Source: Paracoccaceae bacterium | Lineage (GTDB): Bacteria > Pseudomonadota > Alphaproteobacteria > Rhodobacterales > Rhodobacteraceae | Length of the DNA: 17,841 nt | Direction: 5' to 3' | Assembly: GCA_007120685.1 (NCBI GenBank) | Contig: SKNG01000117.1 | Location: forward strand, 1-17,841 | In this document: positions 1 to 9,500 of the stretch, one piece after another | How positions within the stretch are numbered: the stretch's first letter is position 1 | Layout: each line of letters begins with the position of its first letter | Translations under genes and position numbers: made by a program | Notes under the pieces: generated by a model | What the model was told of the DNA's origin: nothing | What the model saw: only the letters and a program-made list of their open reading frames with translations | Databases searched by the model: none

Positions 1-391
1 GGCGGACTGGCTGGTGGCGCGGATGCGGGCGGCGGGGCCGGGGGCGCGGATGGCGCTGTGCGGGGGCGAGACCACGGTGACCCTGCGCGGCGCGGGGAAA
101 GGCGGGCGCAATCAGGAGCTTGCGTTGCGCGTGGCGGCCGGCATTGCGGGCGTGGCGCGGCCCTGGGTGTTCCTTTCCGGCGGCACCGACGGGCGCGACG
201 GGCCGACAGATGCCGCCGGCGGGCTGGTCGATGGCGGCACGCTGGGCCGGATAGTGGCCGCCGGCGGCGACTGGCGGGCAATGCTGGACAACAACGATTC
301 GCACCGGGCGCTGGGCCTGGCGGACGATCTGCTGGTGACCGGCGCCACCGGCACCAATGTCGCCGATATTCAGATCGTCATGATGGGTTAG
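1..391 (+). CDS. Glycerate 2-kinase, MOFRL family (3' fragment)
   Basis: This is the C-terminal end of a gene that starts left of the window; the frame is read from base 2 and stops at TAG 389-391, giving about 129 codons. MOFRL-family glycerate kinases (often named GckA or TtuD) phosphorylate D-glycerate to 2-phosphoglycerate with ATP, in the cytoplasm, in glyoxylate, serine or tartrate metabolism. The fragment shows the family's C-terminal signatures in order: CGGETTV, GKGGRNQELAL, SGGTDGRDGPTDAAGG, DNNDSHRAL and TGATGTNVADIQI. The family is about 420 residues long, so roughly 70% is missing here. The GTG at 14 and the downstream ATG codons are internal, because the frame is already coding-like at base 2. 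Similar proteins have been called hydroxypyruvate reductase (TtuD) in databases; the motifs favour the kinase. The next gene starts 73 bases downstream, so the two could be cotranscribed, but nothing shows a shared pathway. Confidence 0.93.
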   Translation, partial: ADWLVARMRAAGPGARMALCGGETTVTLRGAGKGGRNQELALRVAAGIAGVARPWVFLSGGTDGRDGPTDAAGGLVDGGTLGRIVAAGGDWRAMLDNNDSHRALGLADDLLVTGATGTNVADIQIVMMG

Positions 392-395
392 GCGC

Positions 396-420
396 GGCGC
401 GCGGGCTTTTCCCGCCCCCG
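396..420 (+). terminator. Small GC-rich hairpin after the glycerate kinase gene
   Basis: GCGGG (401-405) and CCCGC (411-415) pair around a CTTTT loop just after the kinase stop codon. There is no U-tract after the stem, so intrinsic termination would be weak. It may be only a pause or mRNA-end structure, or chance in GC-rich DNA. Confidence 0.25.
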
Positions 421-454
421 CGTTCTGTGTATCAGGCAACAAAAGCCGGATGGT

Positions 455-467
455 GGAGGGCAGGATG
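455..467 (+). promoter_or_regulatory. Ribosome binding site that sets the fabF start at 465
   Basis: GGAGGG at 455-460 ends four bases before ATG 465-467, a strong Shine-Dalgarno match. The in-frame ATG at 450 has no comparable motif upstream, and the binding site itself would lie inside the coding region if translation began there. The protein from 465 begins MRRVVVTGLGMVTPLG, the usual N-terminus of FabF. Confidence 0.8.
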
Positions 468-1727
468 CGTCGAGTGGTGGTTACCGGGCTGGGGATGGTC
501 ACGCCGCTGGGCTGCGGGGTGGAGGCGACCTGGTCGCGGCTTCTGGCCGGCGAATCCGGCGCCGGTCCGATCACGCGCTTCGATCCCGGCCGCCTGGCCA
601 CCACCTATGCCTGCGAAATCCCGCATGGCGACGGCAGCGATGGCACCTTCAACCCCGATGACTGGATGGAGGCGAAGGAGCGGCGCAAGGTCGATGACTT
701 CATCCTCTACGGCATGACCGCCGCGCAGCAGGCGGTGGAGGACGCCGGCTGGACGCCCGAGGACGAGGAAAGCCGGCTGCGCACGGGCGTGATGATCGGC
801 TCTGGCATCGGCGGGCTGACCACGATTGCCGATACCGCCATCCTGTTGAAGGAGCGCGGGCCGAAGCGGATCTCGCCCTTCTTCATCCCCGGTTCGCTGA
901 TCAACCTGATTTCCGGCCAGGTCAGTATCCGCTACGGGTTCAAGGGGCCCAACCACGCCGTTGTCACCGCCTGTTCCACCGGCGCCCACGCCATCGGCGA
1001 TGCCGCGCGGCTGATCGCCTTTGGCGATGCCGATGTGATGGTCGCCGGCGGCGCCGAAAGCCCGATCAGCGAAATCGGCATCGCCGGCTTCAACGCCTGC
1101 AAGGCGCTGTCGACCAAACGCGCCGATGACCCGAAAGCCGCCAGCCGCCCCTATGATGCCGACCGCGACGGCTTCGTGATGGGCGAGGGCGCGGGCGTTG
1201 TGGTGCTGGAGGAATACGAACACGCCCGCGCCCGGGGCGCGAAGATCCATGCCGAGGTGCTGGGCTACGGGCTTTCCGGCGACGCCTGGCACATCACCGC
1301 CCCCTCGGAGGATGGCGACGGCGGTTTCCGGTCGATGCAGGCGGCGCTGAACCGCGCCGGGCTGGAGCCTTCGGCGCTGGATTACATCAACGCGCATGGC
1401 ACCTCGACCATGGCCGATGTGATCGAACTCGCGGCGGTGGAGCGGCTTCTGGGCAACGCGGCGGGCAAGGCGACGATGAGTTCCACCAAATCCGCCATCG
1501 GGCATTTGCTGGGGGCGGCCGGCGCGGTGGAGGCGATCTTCTGCATGCTGGCGATCCGCGATCAGGTGGCGCCGCCGACGCTGAACCTGGACAATCCGGC
1601 GGTGGACACGGCGCTGGATCTGGCCCCCAGGGCGGCGCGCCAGCGCGAGATCAGGGTGGCGCTGTCCAATTCCTTCGGCTTTGGCGGCACCAATGCCAGC
1701 CTGATCATGGGGCGGGTTGACGGCTGA
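465..1727 (+). CDS. fabF: 3-oxoacyl-[acyl-carrier-protein] synthase II
   Basis: FabF condenses malonyl-ACP with a growing acyl-ACP chain in the elongation cycle of cytoplasmic type II fatty acid synthesis. From ATG 465 the protein has 420 residues, close to the family norm of about 415. The thiolase-fold N-terminal half starts at VVVTGLGMVTPLG. The Cys-His-His triad is complete: Cys170 in TACSTGAHA, His311 in NAHGTSTMAD and His347 in KSAIGHLLGAAGA. The C-terminal SNSFGFGGTNASLI is also typical. NAHGTST is followed by MADVIEL rather than the common PLGDEIEL, a variant I associate with Rhodobacterales FabF proteins. The stop TGA (1725-1727) shares its last base with the mltG ATG, so the two are probably translationally coupled. 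acpP, often directly upstream of fabF, is not adjacent here. KAS I (FabB) is less likely given the length and context, but the two families resemble each other. The alternative ATG at 450 would add five residues. Confidence 0.95.
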   Translation: MRRVVVTGLGMVTPLGCGVEATWSRLLAGESGAGPITRFDPGRLATTYACEIPHGDGSDGTFNPDDWMEAKERRKVDDFILYGMTAAQQAVEDAGWTPEDEESRLRTGVMIGSGIGGLTTIADTAILLKERGPKRISPFFIPGSLINLISGQVSIRYGFKGPNHAVVTACSTGAHAIGDAARLIAFGDADVMVAGGAESPISEIGIAGFNACKALSTKRADDPKAASRPYDADRDGFVMGEGAGVVVLEEYEHARARGAKIHAEVLGYGLSGDAWHITAPSEDGDGGFRSMQAALNRAGLEPSALDYINAHGTSTMADVIELAAVERLLGNAAGKATMSSTKSAIGHLLGAAGAVEAIFCMLAIRDQVAPPTLNLDNPAVDTALDLAPRAARQREIRVALSNSFGFGGTNASLIMGRVDG

Positions 1728-2914
1728 TGATGAAGCATGTCGCGGCCAATGCGCTGACACTCCTGATCGTTGGCCTGATCCTGCTGGGCGGTGTGCTGGC
1801 CATGGGGCAGCGCGCCTTTTTTGCCGAGGGGCCGCTGGAACAGGCGATCTGCCTGCGCGTCGAGCCTGGCGCGAATCTGGCCGCCGTCACACGCAACCTG
1901 GAGGCGCAGGGCGCGATTTCCAGCGCCACCGTGTTCCGCGTCGGCGCCCAGCAGACCGACCGCGCGGGGCGGTTGCGCTTCGGCTCCTATCTGATCGAAC
2001 CCGGGGCTTCGATGGACGGCATCCTGGATCAGGTGACCCGCGGCGGCGCCTCCACCTGCGGCACCGAATTGCAACTGCGCATCGGGGTGACGCGCGTGGC
2101 CTATGTGCTGCGCGAACTGGACCCGGCCACGCAGCGGCTGGAGGAACGCTTCAACCTGCCGCTGGATACCGACCCGCTGCCAGAGGATTTTCTGGAACAG
2201 GCCGCGCTGCCCGATACCCGCCTGCGCGTCACCATCGCCGAGGGGGTGACCAGCTGGCAGGTCTGGAACGCGCTGCGCCAGGCCGATTTCCTGAGCGGCG
2301 ATCTGCCGGATGTGCCCGACGAGGGCTCGCTCGCGCCGGACAGCTATGACGTGCGGCGCGGGCAGGACCGCGCGGCGCTGGTGGCCGAGCTCCAGGCCCG
2401 TCAGCAGGCCATCCTGGCCGCGGCCTGGGAGGACCGGCAGCAGGGGCTGCCGATTTCCGACCCGCAGGAGGCGGTGATCCTGGCCTCGATCATCGAACGC
2501 GAGGCCGGCGGCCCGCGCGAACTGGCCGAGGTGGCGGCGGTCTTCTACAACCGCATGGCGCGCAACATGCGGTTCCAGATGGATGCCACGATCATCTACG
2601 GCATCACCCGGGGCGAGGGGGTCTTTGGCCGGCCGATATCGCGTGCGGATATCAATGGCGTGACCGAGCAGCGCCAGCACGGGGCGATCCTTTACAACAC
2701 CTATCAGATCGACGGGCTGCCCCCCGGCCCCATCGCCAACCCGGGCCGCGCGGCGATCGTGGCGACGCTGAACCCGGCCGAAAACGACTATCTGTTCTTT
2801 GTCGCCGATGGCACCGGCGGGCACGCCTTTGCCGCCACGCTGGCCGAGCATAACAGCAATGTCGCGCGCTGGCGCGAGATCGAGGCTGAGCAGAGAAGGC
2901 TTCAATTTCAGTAA
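1727..2914 (+). CDS. mltG: Endolytic murein transglycosylase MltG
   Basis: MltG cleaves newly made glycan strands at the cytoplasmic membrane and sets their length during peptidoglycan synthesis. The 395-residue protein has a short N-terminus, one membrane segment (about residues 7-27, ANALTLLIVGLILLGG) and a periplasmic body. An N-terminal LysM-like region (about 38-110, VEPGANLAAVTRNLEAQGAI) precedes the YceG catalytic domain (about 165-390). Visible family motifs are EGSLAPDSYDV, ASIIEREAGG with the expected catalytic Glu near residue 257, NRMARNMRFQMDATIIYG, and YNTYQIDGLPPGPIANPG. It is somewhat longer than the E. coli protein (340 residues). The start is ATG 1727, overlapping the fabF stop by one base; an in-frame ATG follows at 1730. 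fabF-mltG adjacency is common in proteobacteria and links lipid and wall synthesis. It is the last gene of this cluster, since about 550 non-coding bases follow. Confidence 0.95.
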   Translation: MMKHVAANALTLLIVGLILLGGVLAMGQRAFFAEGPLEQAICLRVEPGANLAAVTRNLEAQGAISSATVFRVGAQQTDRAGRLRFGSYLIEPGASMDGILDQVTRGGASTCGTELQLRIGVTRVAYVLRELDPATQRLEERFNLPLDTDPLPEDFLEQAALPDTRLRVTIAEGVTSWQVWNALRQADFLSGDLPDVPDEGSLAPDSYDVRRGQDRAALVAELQARQQAILAAAWEDRQQGLPISDPQEAVILASIIEREAGGPRELAEVAAVFYNRMARNMRFQMDATIIYGITRGEGVFGRPISRADINGVTEQRQHGAILYNTYQIDGLPPGPIANPGRAAIVATLNPAENDYLFFVADGTGGHAFAATLAEHNSNVARWREIEAEQRRLQFQ

Positions 2915-3003
2915 CCCCAAGCGCGCAGCCGCTTGCACCAACCCCGCAACCAGCGTCATCGACCCGGCCCTTGTCGCGCTCTGGCGCCATCGCCGTCGGC
3001 GTA

Positions 3004-3067
3004 GGATCAAGGCCACGGGCCAATTGCGGCGACCCCATGGCCTCGGCTTCCTGTGATCCGTCTTTTT
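3004..3067 (+). terminator. Possible intrinsic terminator after mltG
   Basis: GGATCAAGGCCA (3004-3015) can pair with TGGCCT (3038-3043) and TGATCC (3054-3059), and TCTTTTT (3061-3067) follows immediately. The two halves of the right arm are split by about ten unpaired bases, so the stem is irregular. The position 90-150 bases after mltG and the T-run fit a transcript end, but folding is uncertain. Confidence 0.3.
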
Positions 3068-3402
3068 CGGGACCATGCGCGGTTCTTCGGCAAGGAAGCG
3101 GTGACGGGCGGCAACCTCGGCCTGGCTGTCGCCCCGGTCCAGGCGCACCGGGACCCGCCCGACCGTCTTGCGGCAGCAGTCAGCCAGACCTTGGCGACGC
3201 GACAGCTGCGTTCCTGATACTCTTCGAGGGTCTGCGTGCAGGGACTACGCTAGGCAACCACATAAGCAGCCTGGAAAAAGCCGCCGGCTCATCATCGTTG
3301 CCAACTCTCGGGCATGGTCAGGCGAACGGCGCGATTCGATCTCTGGTCGGATAGGTTCCACAGGATGCAAGGTTGTCTCGCGCATATTTTATTCTTCTAG
3401 CA

Positions 3403-3436
3403 ATTTTTTGCCGAACTACGTATCTTCGCAAAAAAT
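3403..3436 (+). promoter_or_regulatory. Imperfect palindrome over a candidate promoter of the giant gene
   Basis: The left arm ATTTTTTGCCGAA (3403-3415) and right arm TTCGCAAAAAAT (3425-3436) are inverted copies with a single-base bulge, around a 9-base centre that contains the palindrome TACGTA (3417-3422). Within it, TTGCCG (3408-3413) and AAAAAT (3431-3436) are 17 bases apart and each match 4 of 6 positions of sigma70 -35 and -10 boxes. Transcription would begin near 3443, about 24 bases before ATG 3467. A symmetric site covering both boxes is what a repressor operator would look like; this is inference. It could also form a hairpin. Confidence 0.4.
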
Positions 3437-3466
3437 GGTTCGGAATCGCTTGTGTTTGGGGATGGG

Positions 3467-3574
3467 ATGGGCGGACGGACAGGCTTCCCGCGCCTTCGGC
3501 GGCCGCGCCCGCCCCGGCTGCAACACCGTTTCGCCTTCGAGGCGCTTGAACCCCGGCTGCTGCTGTCGGCCGAT
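3467..3574 (+). other. N-terminal leader with LEPR-XLL motif (protein residues 1-36)
   Basis: The first 21 residues are basic and Pro-rich (MGGRTGFPRLRRPRPPRLQH and R21) with no hydrophobic core, so they do not form a classical Sec signal peptide. FAFEALEPRLLLSAD follows, an exact LEPR-XLL motif (LEPR, one residue, LL). This motif is known near the N-terminus of giant repeat proteins in proteobacteria and planctomycetes. Its mechanism is not settled; a role in export or sorting is inference. Confidence 0.9.
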
Positions 3575-6500
3575 TTCATCCCCATCGAGGGCCGCATCGA
3601 TCTTCCCGGCGAGACCGATGTCTATGTCCTGACCATCGCCGAGCCCACGCTCTTGCATGTCGACAGTCGGCGCGAAGCGCCGGTACGCTGGAGCCTTGCC
3701 GACGCCGACATGGCGGTGCTGGCAACCGCCACCGAAACCGCCACCAACGGCCGCTCTGCCAATGCCCCGCGCGCCATCGCGCTGGCCGCCGGCACCTATC
3801 GCTTCAGCATCGAGGGGATCGGCGACGCCACCGGCGATTACCTGTTTCAGCTGAAGGATCTGGGCCAGTCGCAAACCGTCAGCCCCGGCGCCGCCGCCAG
3901 TCCGCTACGGCTGGAAGGCACGCTGGACCACCCCCGCCAGACCCGGGCCTTCGGCTTCGACGTGGCGGCGGGGCAGGGGATCGCGGTGCAGGTCGATCCC
4001 GCCACCACGGCGACCGGCGCGTTGGTGCTGGTCTCGCCCAGCGGGGCGGAACTGCATCGCGGCGCGATTGCCGATTTCGCGCTGCCTGCGGTGACCGAGG
4101 CCGGGCGCCACACGCTGTTGCTGGAATCGACCAGTACCGCCGCGGCGCCTGCCTTCGCGCTGGACCTGGCGCTGCCCGCCGTGCCCTCGTTGCTGGAATT
4201 TGACGGCACCGAGACCCTGCTGCCGCTCAATGCCTCCGTCGCCGCCCAGATCGCCACGGCGGGCCAGGTGCTGCGCTACCGGGTGGTGCTGGATCAGCCG
4301 GGGCTGGTGGTGTTCGACGCGCAGGACAGGTTGGGGTCCGTTACCTGGCGGCTGACCGATCAGGCAGGCCGGGTTGCGGGAGCCGCGATCTTTGGCGCCT
4401 CGGTCAGCGATGCGGCGCCGGTCCTGATGCCGCAGGGCGCCCATCTGCTGGAAGTCGCCGGCACCGGCAGCTTTACCGGCACCGCCCGCTTTGCCCTGCT
4501 CACCGCTGCCGCCGCCCCGGCCCTGCCCGAGGGCGCGCCGGTCGAGGTGGCACTGGACCCCGGCGGGCAGGCGCGGCTGTGGCATCTCGATGCCACGGCG
4601 GGCGAGGTGATCGGGCTGCGCGAGTTGTCCCGCAGCGCCGGCGCTTCAGTAACCTATCGGCTATACGGCCCGGGTGGCGAGGAACTGCTCAGCCGCTCGG
4701 ACGGGCTGACCCGAACGGTGCTGCCGCAGACCGGGCGTTACGTGGTCATGGCCTCGGAAAGCTACTTCAACACCAACGCCGCCAGCTATTCCTTCCGCTT
4801 CGACCGGGTAGCCGACCCGGCCCCGCGCGCCATCGGCTGGGGCGAGACGGTCAGCGGCACGCTCGCGACCACCGGCGCGCGCCATGTCTATACTTTCACC
4901 CTGGACGCGCCGGAACGGGTCTTTGCCGACTGGTTGTCGGCCGACAACGGCGTGCGCGCCCGGCTGATCGGCCCGCAGGGAGATGTCTATGCGGGCTTCA
5001 ACGCCACCAGCAGCCTGCGCCAGGACGTGCTGGCGGCGGGCGACTACCGGCTGGAGGTGACGGGCGCGGGCGTCGGTGTGGGCGATTACAGCTTCCGCCT
5101 GCTGCGCGCCTCGGACGCCACCGAGATCGCGCTGGGCGAGGAGGTGGAGATCGCCATCGCCGAGCCCGGCGCCACGGCGCTTTTCTACCTGCCCGCCGAA
5201 GCCGGCACGCAGATCCTGGCGCGGCAGATCGGCTCGGCCTCGGGCTTGCCGGCTTTCTGGCGGATGTATGACGCGGCCGAACCTGTGATCGCCTGGCGGT
5301 CGATCAACAGCCATCTGGGGCCGGAACTGCTGCGCGACGGCGGGGTCTGGATCAGCTTTGCGCGCGAACAATCGGCCAGCGGCGCCTTCAACGCCCGCTT
5401 TCAGTTCGTCGAGGCCGCGCGGGGCCGCGAGGCGCTGGACCTGGACACGCTGACGGTGGCCGATTTCACCGACGGGCCGGGCCGGTTCCAGTATGATTTC
5501 ACGCTGGATCAGGACAGCGCGCTGTTCTTCAGCGCGCGCACCACCTCGTCCCGGCCCAACTGGCAGGTCAGCACGCCGGGCGGCACGGTGCTGGCGCAGG
5601 GCTCGGCCAATGCCACGGGCCTCGGCAACCGGTTCTTCCTGCCGGCGGGCGACTACACGCTTGAAGTATCGGAATCCTCCGACATCCGCGAGGCGGTGCC
5701 CTTTGTCCTGATGGATCTGGCCAATTCCACCGACCTGCCGCGTGACCAAGATGTGACGGTGGCGCTGGACCCGGCAGGCAGCACGCAAGTCCTTGGCTTC
5801 GACGTGGCGCCGGGCGAGGTTCTGTATTTCGACATCGCCGCCACATCAGCCACGGCGCGGCTGATGGCGCCGTCCGGGCGTTCGGTCTGGTCCAGCTCCG
5901 GCCCGGTTCCGCCGCAAAGCTACATGGAGGGCGGTCGCTATACGCTGATCCTGGAGGGCAGCAAGCACGGCACCGGCCAGGTGCGCGTGGCGGTGCGCGC
6001 GCCCACGCAGGCCGTGGTGCCGATGACCCTGGGCGAGACCGTCAGCGGCACGGTGCTGCGCGGCGACAGCCCGGGCCATGCCTTCAGCCTGGACAGCGAC
6101 CGGCTGGTGCTGTTCGACAGCCTGACCCCGCTTTCCAGCCTGCGCTGGTCGATCGAAACCTCTGGCGGCGCGCCGATCACCGCGCCGCAGGCGTTCAATG
6201 CGCAGTCCGGCGGGTTCGAGGCGGTGCAGCTTCTGTCGGCCGGGGATTACGTGCTGCGGGTAACGGGGCAGGGGGCGGCAACGGGCGATTATGCCTTCCG
6301 CCTGCTGGACAGCGCCGCCGCGCCGGTCATCACCGCCGGCAACCCGGTTTCGGTCAGGCTGGAGGCCGGGCGCGAGAGCCGTCTTTTCGCCTTCGACGCC
6401 GTGGCGGGCGAGCGGCTGGCACTGGCGGCGCCGGAGATCGACGGGACCGGGCGCGGCAATATTTCCTGGCGCATCTTCCACGAAAGCGGGCTGGAACTGG

Positions 6501-9500
6501 CGCGGCGCACCAGCTTCCAGACGCTGGAATCGGAACCGCTGCCGCTGTCCGGCCGCTTCTATCTGGCGCTTGATGGCGGCTCCAACCTCAGCGCGCCGGT
6601 CGATCTGACCTTCCAGCTTTCCCGCACCCCCCAGCCCGCCGAGGCCCTGCCGGGTGCCGTCTTCACGCTGGGTGCGCTGGTCGAAGGACAGATCGCCGCC
6701 GCTGGCGATACCGGCCATCACCGTTTCACCCTGACCGCGCCCGCCCGGCTGATCCTGGACAGCCGCACCAATTCCTCCTCCCTGCGCTGGCAGATCGTGG
6801 GGCCGCAGGGCGCCATCACCGACCCGCGCGCCTTCAACGCCTCCAGCTTCTTTGCCTATGGCGGGGTCTGGACGGGGGACCGTCCGTTCTTCATCCCGCT
6901 CGATGCCGGCGAGTACAGCATCCGCGTCGCCGGCACCGGCTCGGCCACCGGCAGCTATGCCTTCAGCCTGCTGGACCTGAACGCGGCCACCGACCTGTCG
7001 GATGGCGAGACGGTCTCGCAGGCGATGCTGGGCAATGCGATGGCCGTGTTCCGCTTCGACGGCCAGACCGGGGATACCGCCTGGGTGCGCACCGCCAGCC
7101 CGGGGTTGAGCACGCTGTCCACCCGCTGGTCACTGTTCGCGCCAGATGGTTCGCGCATCACGTCGAACCTGAGCACAAGCAGCTGGGACATGCCACTCAG
7201 CCAGAGCCGCATGCACTACATTGTCTTCGAACCCGCGCTGACCGTCACCGGCCCCTATGCCATCGAGGTCAGCGCCGGGGTCCAGCAAACCACGCGCTTT
7301 GACATCGCGCCGGGCGATGCGGTGGCGCGCAACTTGCCGCAGGCCCATACCCACCGTTACGCCTTCACCCTGGAGGCGCCGCGGGTGCTGCATCTGAACG
7401 CGCGCGCCAGCGATCAGGCCATCGAGCGCTGGCTGGAACGCGATGGCGAGATCGTCAATCCCGCGCGCGACCTGGGCAGCACGGAGGATGTCACAGCAGG
7501 GCTGCTGGTGCTGGCGCCGGGAAACTACGAACTGGTGATCAAGGGCCGAAGCGGTGCCAGCGGCGACTATGCCTTCGCGCTGCGCGATCTGGACGCCGAC
7601 CTGCCGGTGCTTGGCGCCGGGGGGGTGAATTACACGCTCGATCCCGCCTCGGCCTCGGCCGAATACCGCTTCGACGGGGTATCGGGGACAGAGGTCTTCA
7701 TCGCGCGCGAGAATGTCACCGCCGGGGCCACGCACTGGGCGCTTTACGCGCCGGACATGCGCCAGATCGATTCGGGCTTGCTGAGCGACCATCCCGGGCG
7801 CTTCCTGCTGCCGGAAACGGGCAGCTACCGGCTGGTCATCGACGGCCGGCCCAGCCTGAGCGGCGAGAGCACCGGCACGCTGCGGCTGTCGCCCACGGGC
7901 GACGTGTTCCAGCCTCTGACGCTGGATCAGGACGTGACCGGCACCATCGCCCGCCCCGGCGAGCGGCAGATATACGGTTTCACGCTGGCCGCGCCGACCA
8001 CGCTTTTCTTCGACTCCCTCACCAACCGCTCTGACCTGCGCTGGACGCTGGAAGGGCCGGAGGGCGTGCTGCGCCAGGCGGGGCTGAACAACGACAGTTC
8101 CGGCTCCGACCTGCACCCGGTCGCCCCCGGCGCCTACCGGCTGATCATCGAGGGCACCGGCGCGGCGACGGGCGACTATCGCTTTCGGCTGATGGACCTC
8201 GCGACAGCCGAGCGCATCGCCGGGGGCCAGCATGTCGCCGGGGTGCTGGACCCGGGGTCGCGCGCGCGGGCCTATGTGATGGCAGCGCAGGCCGGCGACC
8301 GGCTGTTCATGGACAACAGCGGGCCGGCGGGGCAGGGGGCCTCGTGGCGCATCTTCTCGCCCCTGGGCGCGCTGGTCGCGCAGGGGTCCACGGCGAATGA
8401 CCTGTCAGGCCAGGTGCTGGGGCTAGACGGTGACTACCTGATCACGGTCGAAGGGCCCTCCAACCGCGTGGACCCGGCCGCCTATGCCTTCAACCTGTTC
8501 CTGCACCCCTTTGGCGCGCGGGCCGGGGCGACGCCGGTGCAGGGCAGCACCCCGGCGCCGGATCTGGTTGTGCGCGACATGGCGGTGACGGCCAGCGGCC
8601 CCGTGCAGGCGGGCCAGCCGGTGCAGCTGCAATGGCGCACGGTGAACGCAGGCAATGCCGCGGCGCCGGGCAATTTCATCGAACGGGTGGTGCTGCGCAA
8701 CCTCGATCTGGGGCTGGTTCTGGCGGTGGTGGACCTGCCGCGCAGCGGTGCGGCGCTGGCCGCCGGCGCTGGGGTGGACCGGTCGGTGATGCTGGATCTG
8801 CCCTCGGGCGCGCGCGGGGCGGGGCAGTTGGGCTTCAGCGTCGAAACCGATGTGCGCCGCAGCGTGGCCGAGTTCAGCGCCGACAACCGCGCCGAGGCCA
8901 ACAACCTGACCCGGCTGAGCGTCGAAAGCCTGCCCGACACGCTGCCCGATCTGATCGTCACCGATATCGACCTGGACCCGCCCGCCGACTGGCAGCCCGG
9001 CGATACGGTCACCGTGCGCTGGACCACCCGCAATGATGGCGAGGCGCCCGCCGCCGGCCCCTGGCAGGAACAGGTCCGCATCCGCAACCTGGCCACCAAT
9101 GCCGAGGTCGCGTTGCAGGTGCTGGGCTTCGAGGGCACGCTGGCCCCGGGTGCCGAAGCCGCGCGCAGCCTGGACCTGACCTGGCCCGAAGGCGCCATCG
9201 CCACCGGCCTCTACCGTGTTACCGTCACCACCGATGTCGATGACGATATCATCGAAGGCAATGACGAGGGCACCGCCGAGGACAACAACGCCACCGTGGC
9301 CGAGCTTCTGTCGGCCCCCGATCTGGTGGTCGAGGCCGTGACGGTGGCCGAAGACAGCCCCAGTTCCGGCCAGCCGCTGACCGTCAACTGGGTGCTGCGC
9401 AACCAGGGCAACATCGCCACGCGCGACGGCTTCACCGACTGGCTGCGGATCCGCAATCTGGATACCGGCGCGACGATCCTGACCACCGCCGTCCCCTATG

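Larger units (their letters stand above)
2915..3466. other. Long intergenic region without a convincing gene
   Basis: These 552 bases separate mltG from the giant gene. Base composition is more mixed than in the flanks, with AT-rich runs after about 3365. Reading frames here are short and protein-like only in patches. On the minus strand, two adjacent frames between about 3240 and 2985 carry protein-like strings (EEYQERSCRVAKVWLT in one frame, then KTVGRVPVRLDRGDSQ in another). This could be a frameshifted remnant, but I recognise no family. The region also holds a weak terminator-like inverted repeat near 3004-3067 and the palindrome/promoter region at 3403-3436. No tRNA, insertion sequence ends or CRISPR repeats are visible. 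Confidence 0.6.

Noticed and set aside
450..464. ATG at 450 as the start of fabF
   Set aside because: The strong ribosome binding site at 455-460 lies downstream of it and serves ATG 465, and the extra five residues are not typical of FabF.
432..1760. 442-codon minus-strand frame over fabF
   Set aside because: It is the complement of fabF, whose catalytic triad and length identify the real gene; the reverse reading is Arg/Gly/His-rich.
1562..3148. 528-codon minus-strand frame over mltG and the gap
   Set aside because: Most of it is the complement of mltG, which has clear family motifs. Only the part beyond 2914 could hold remnants, and that is reported separately at low interest.
2971..3354. 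127-codon + strand frame in the gap
   Set aside because: No recognised motif, low-complexity Pro/Gly/Arg/Ser content, and no ribosome binding site before its start; probably chance in GC-rich DNA.
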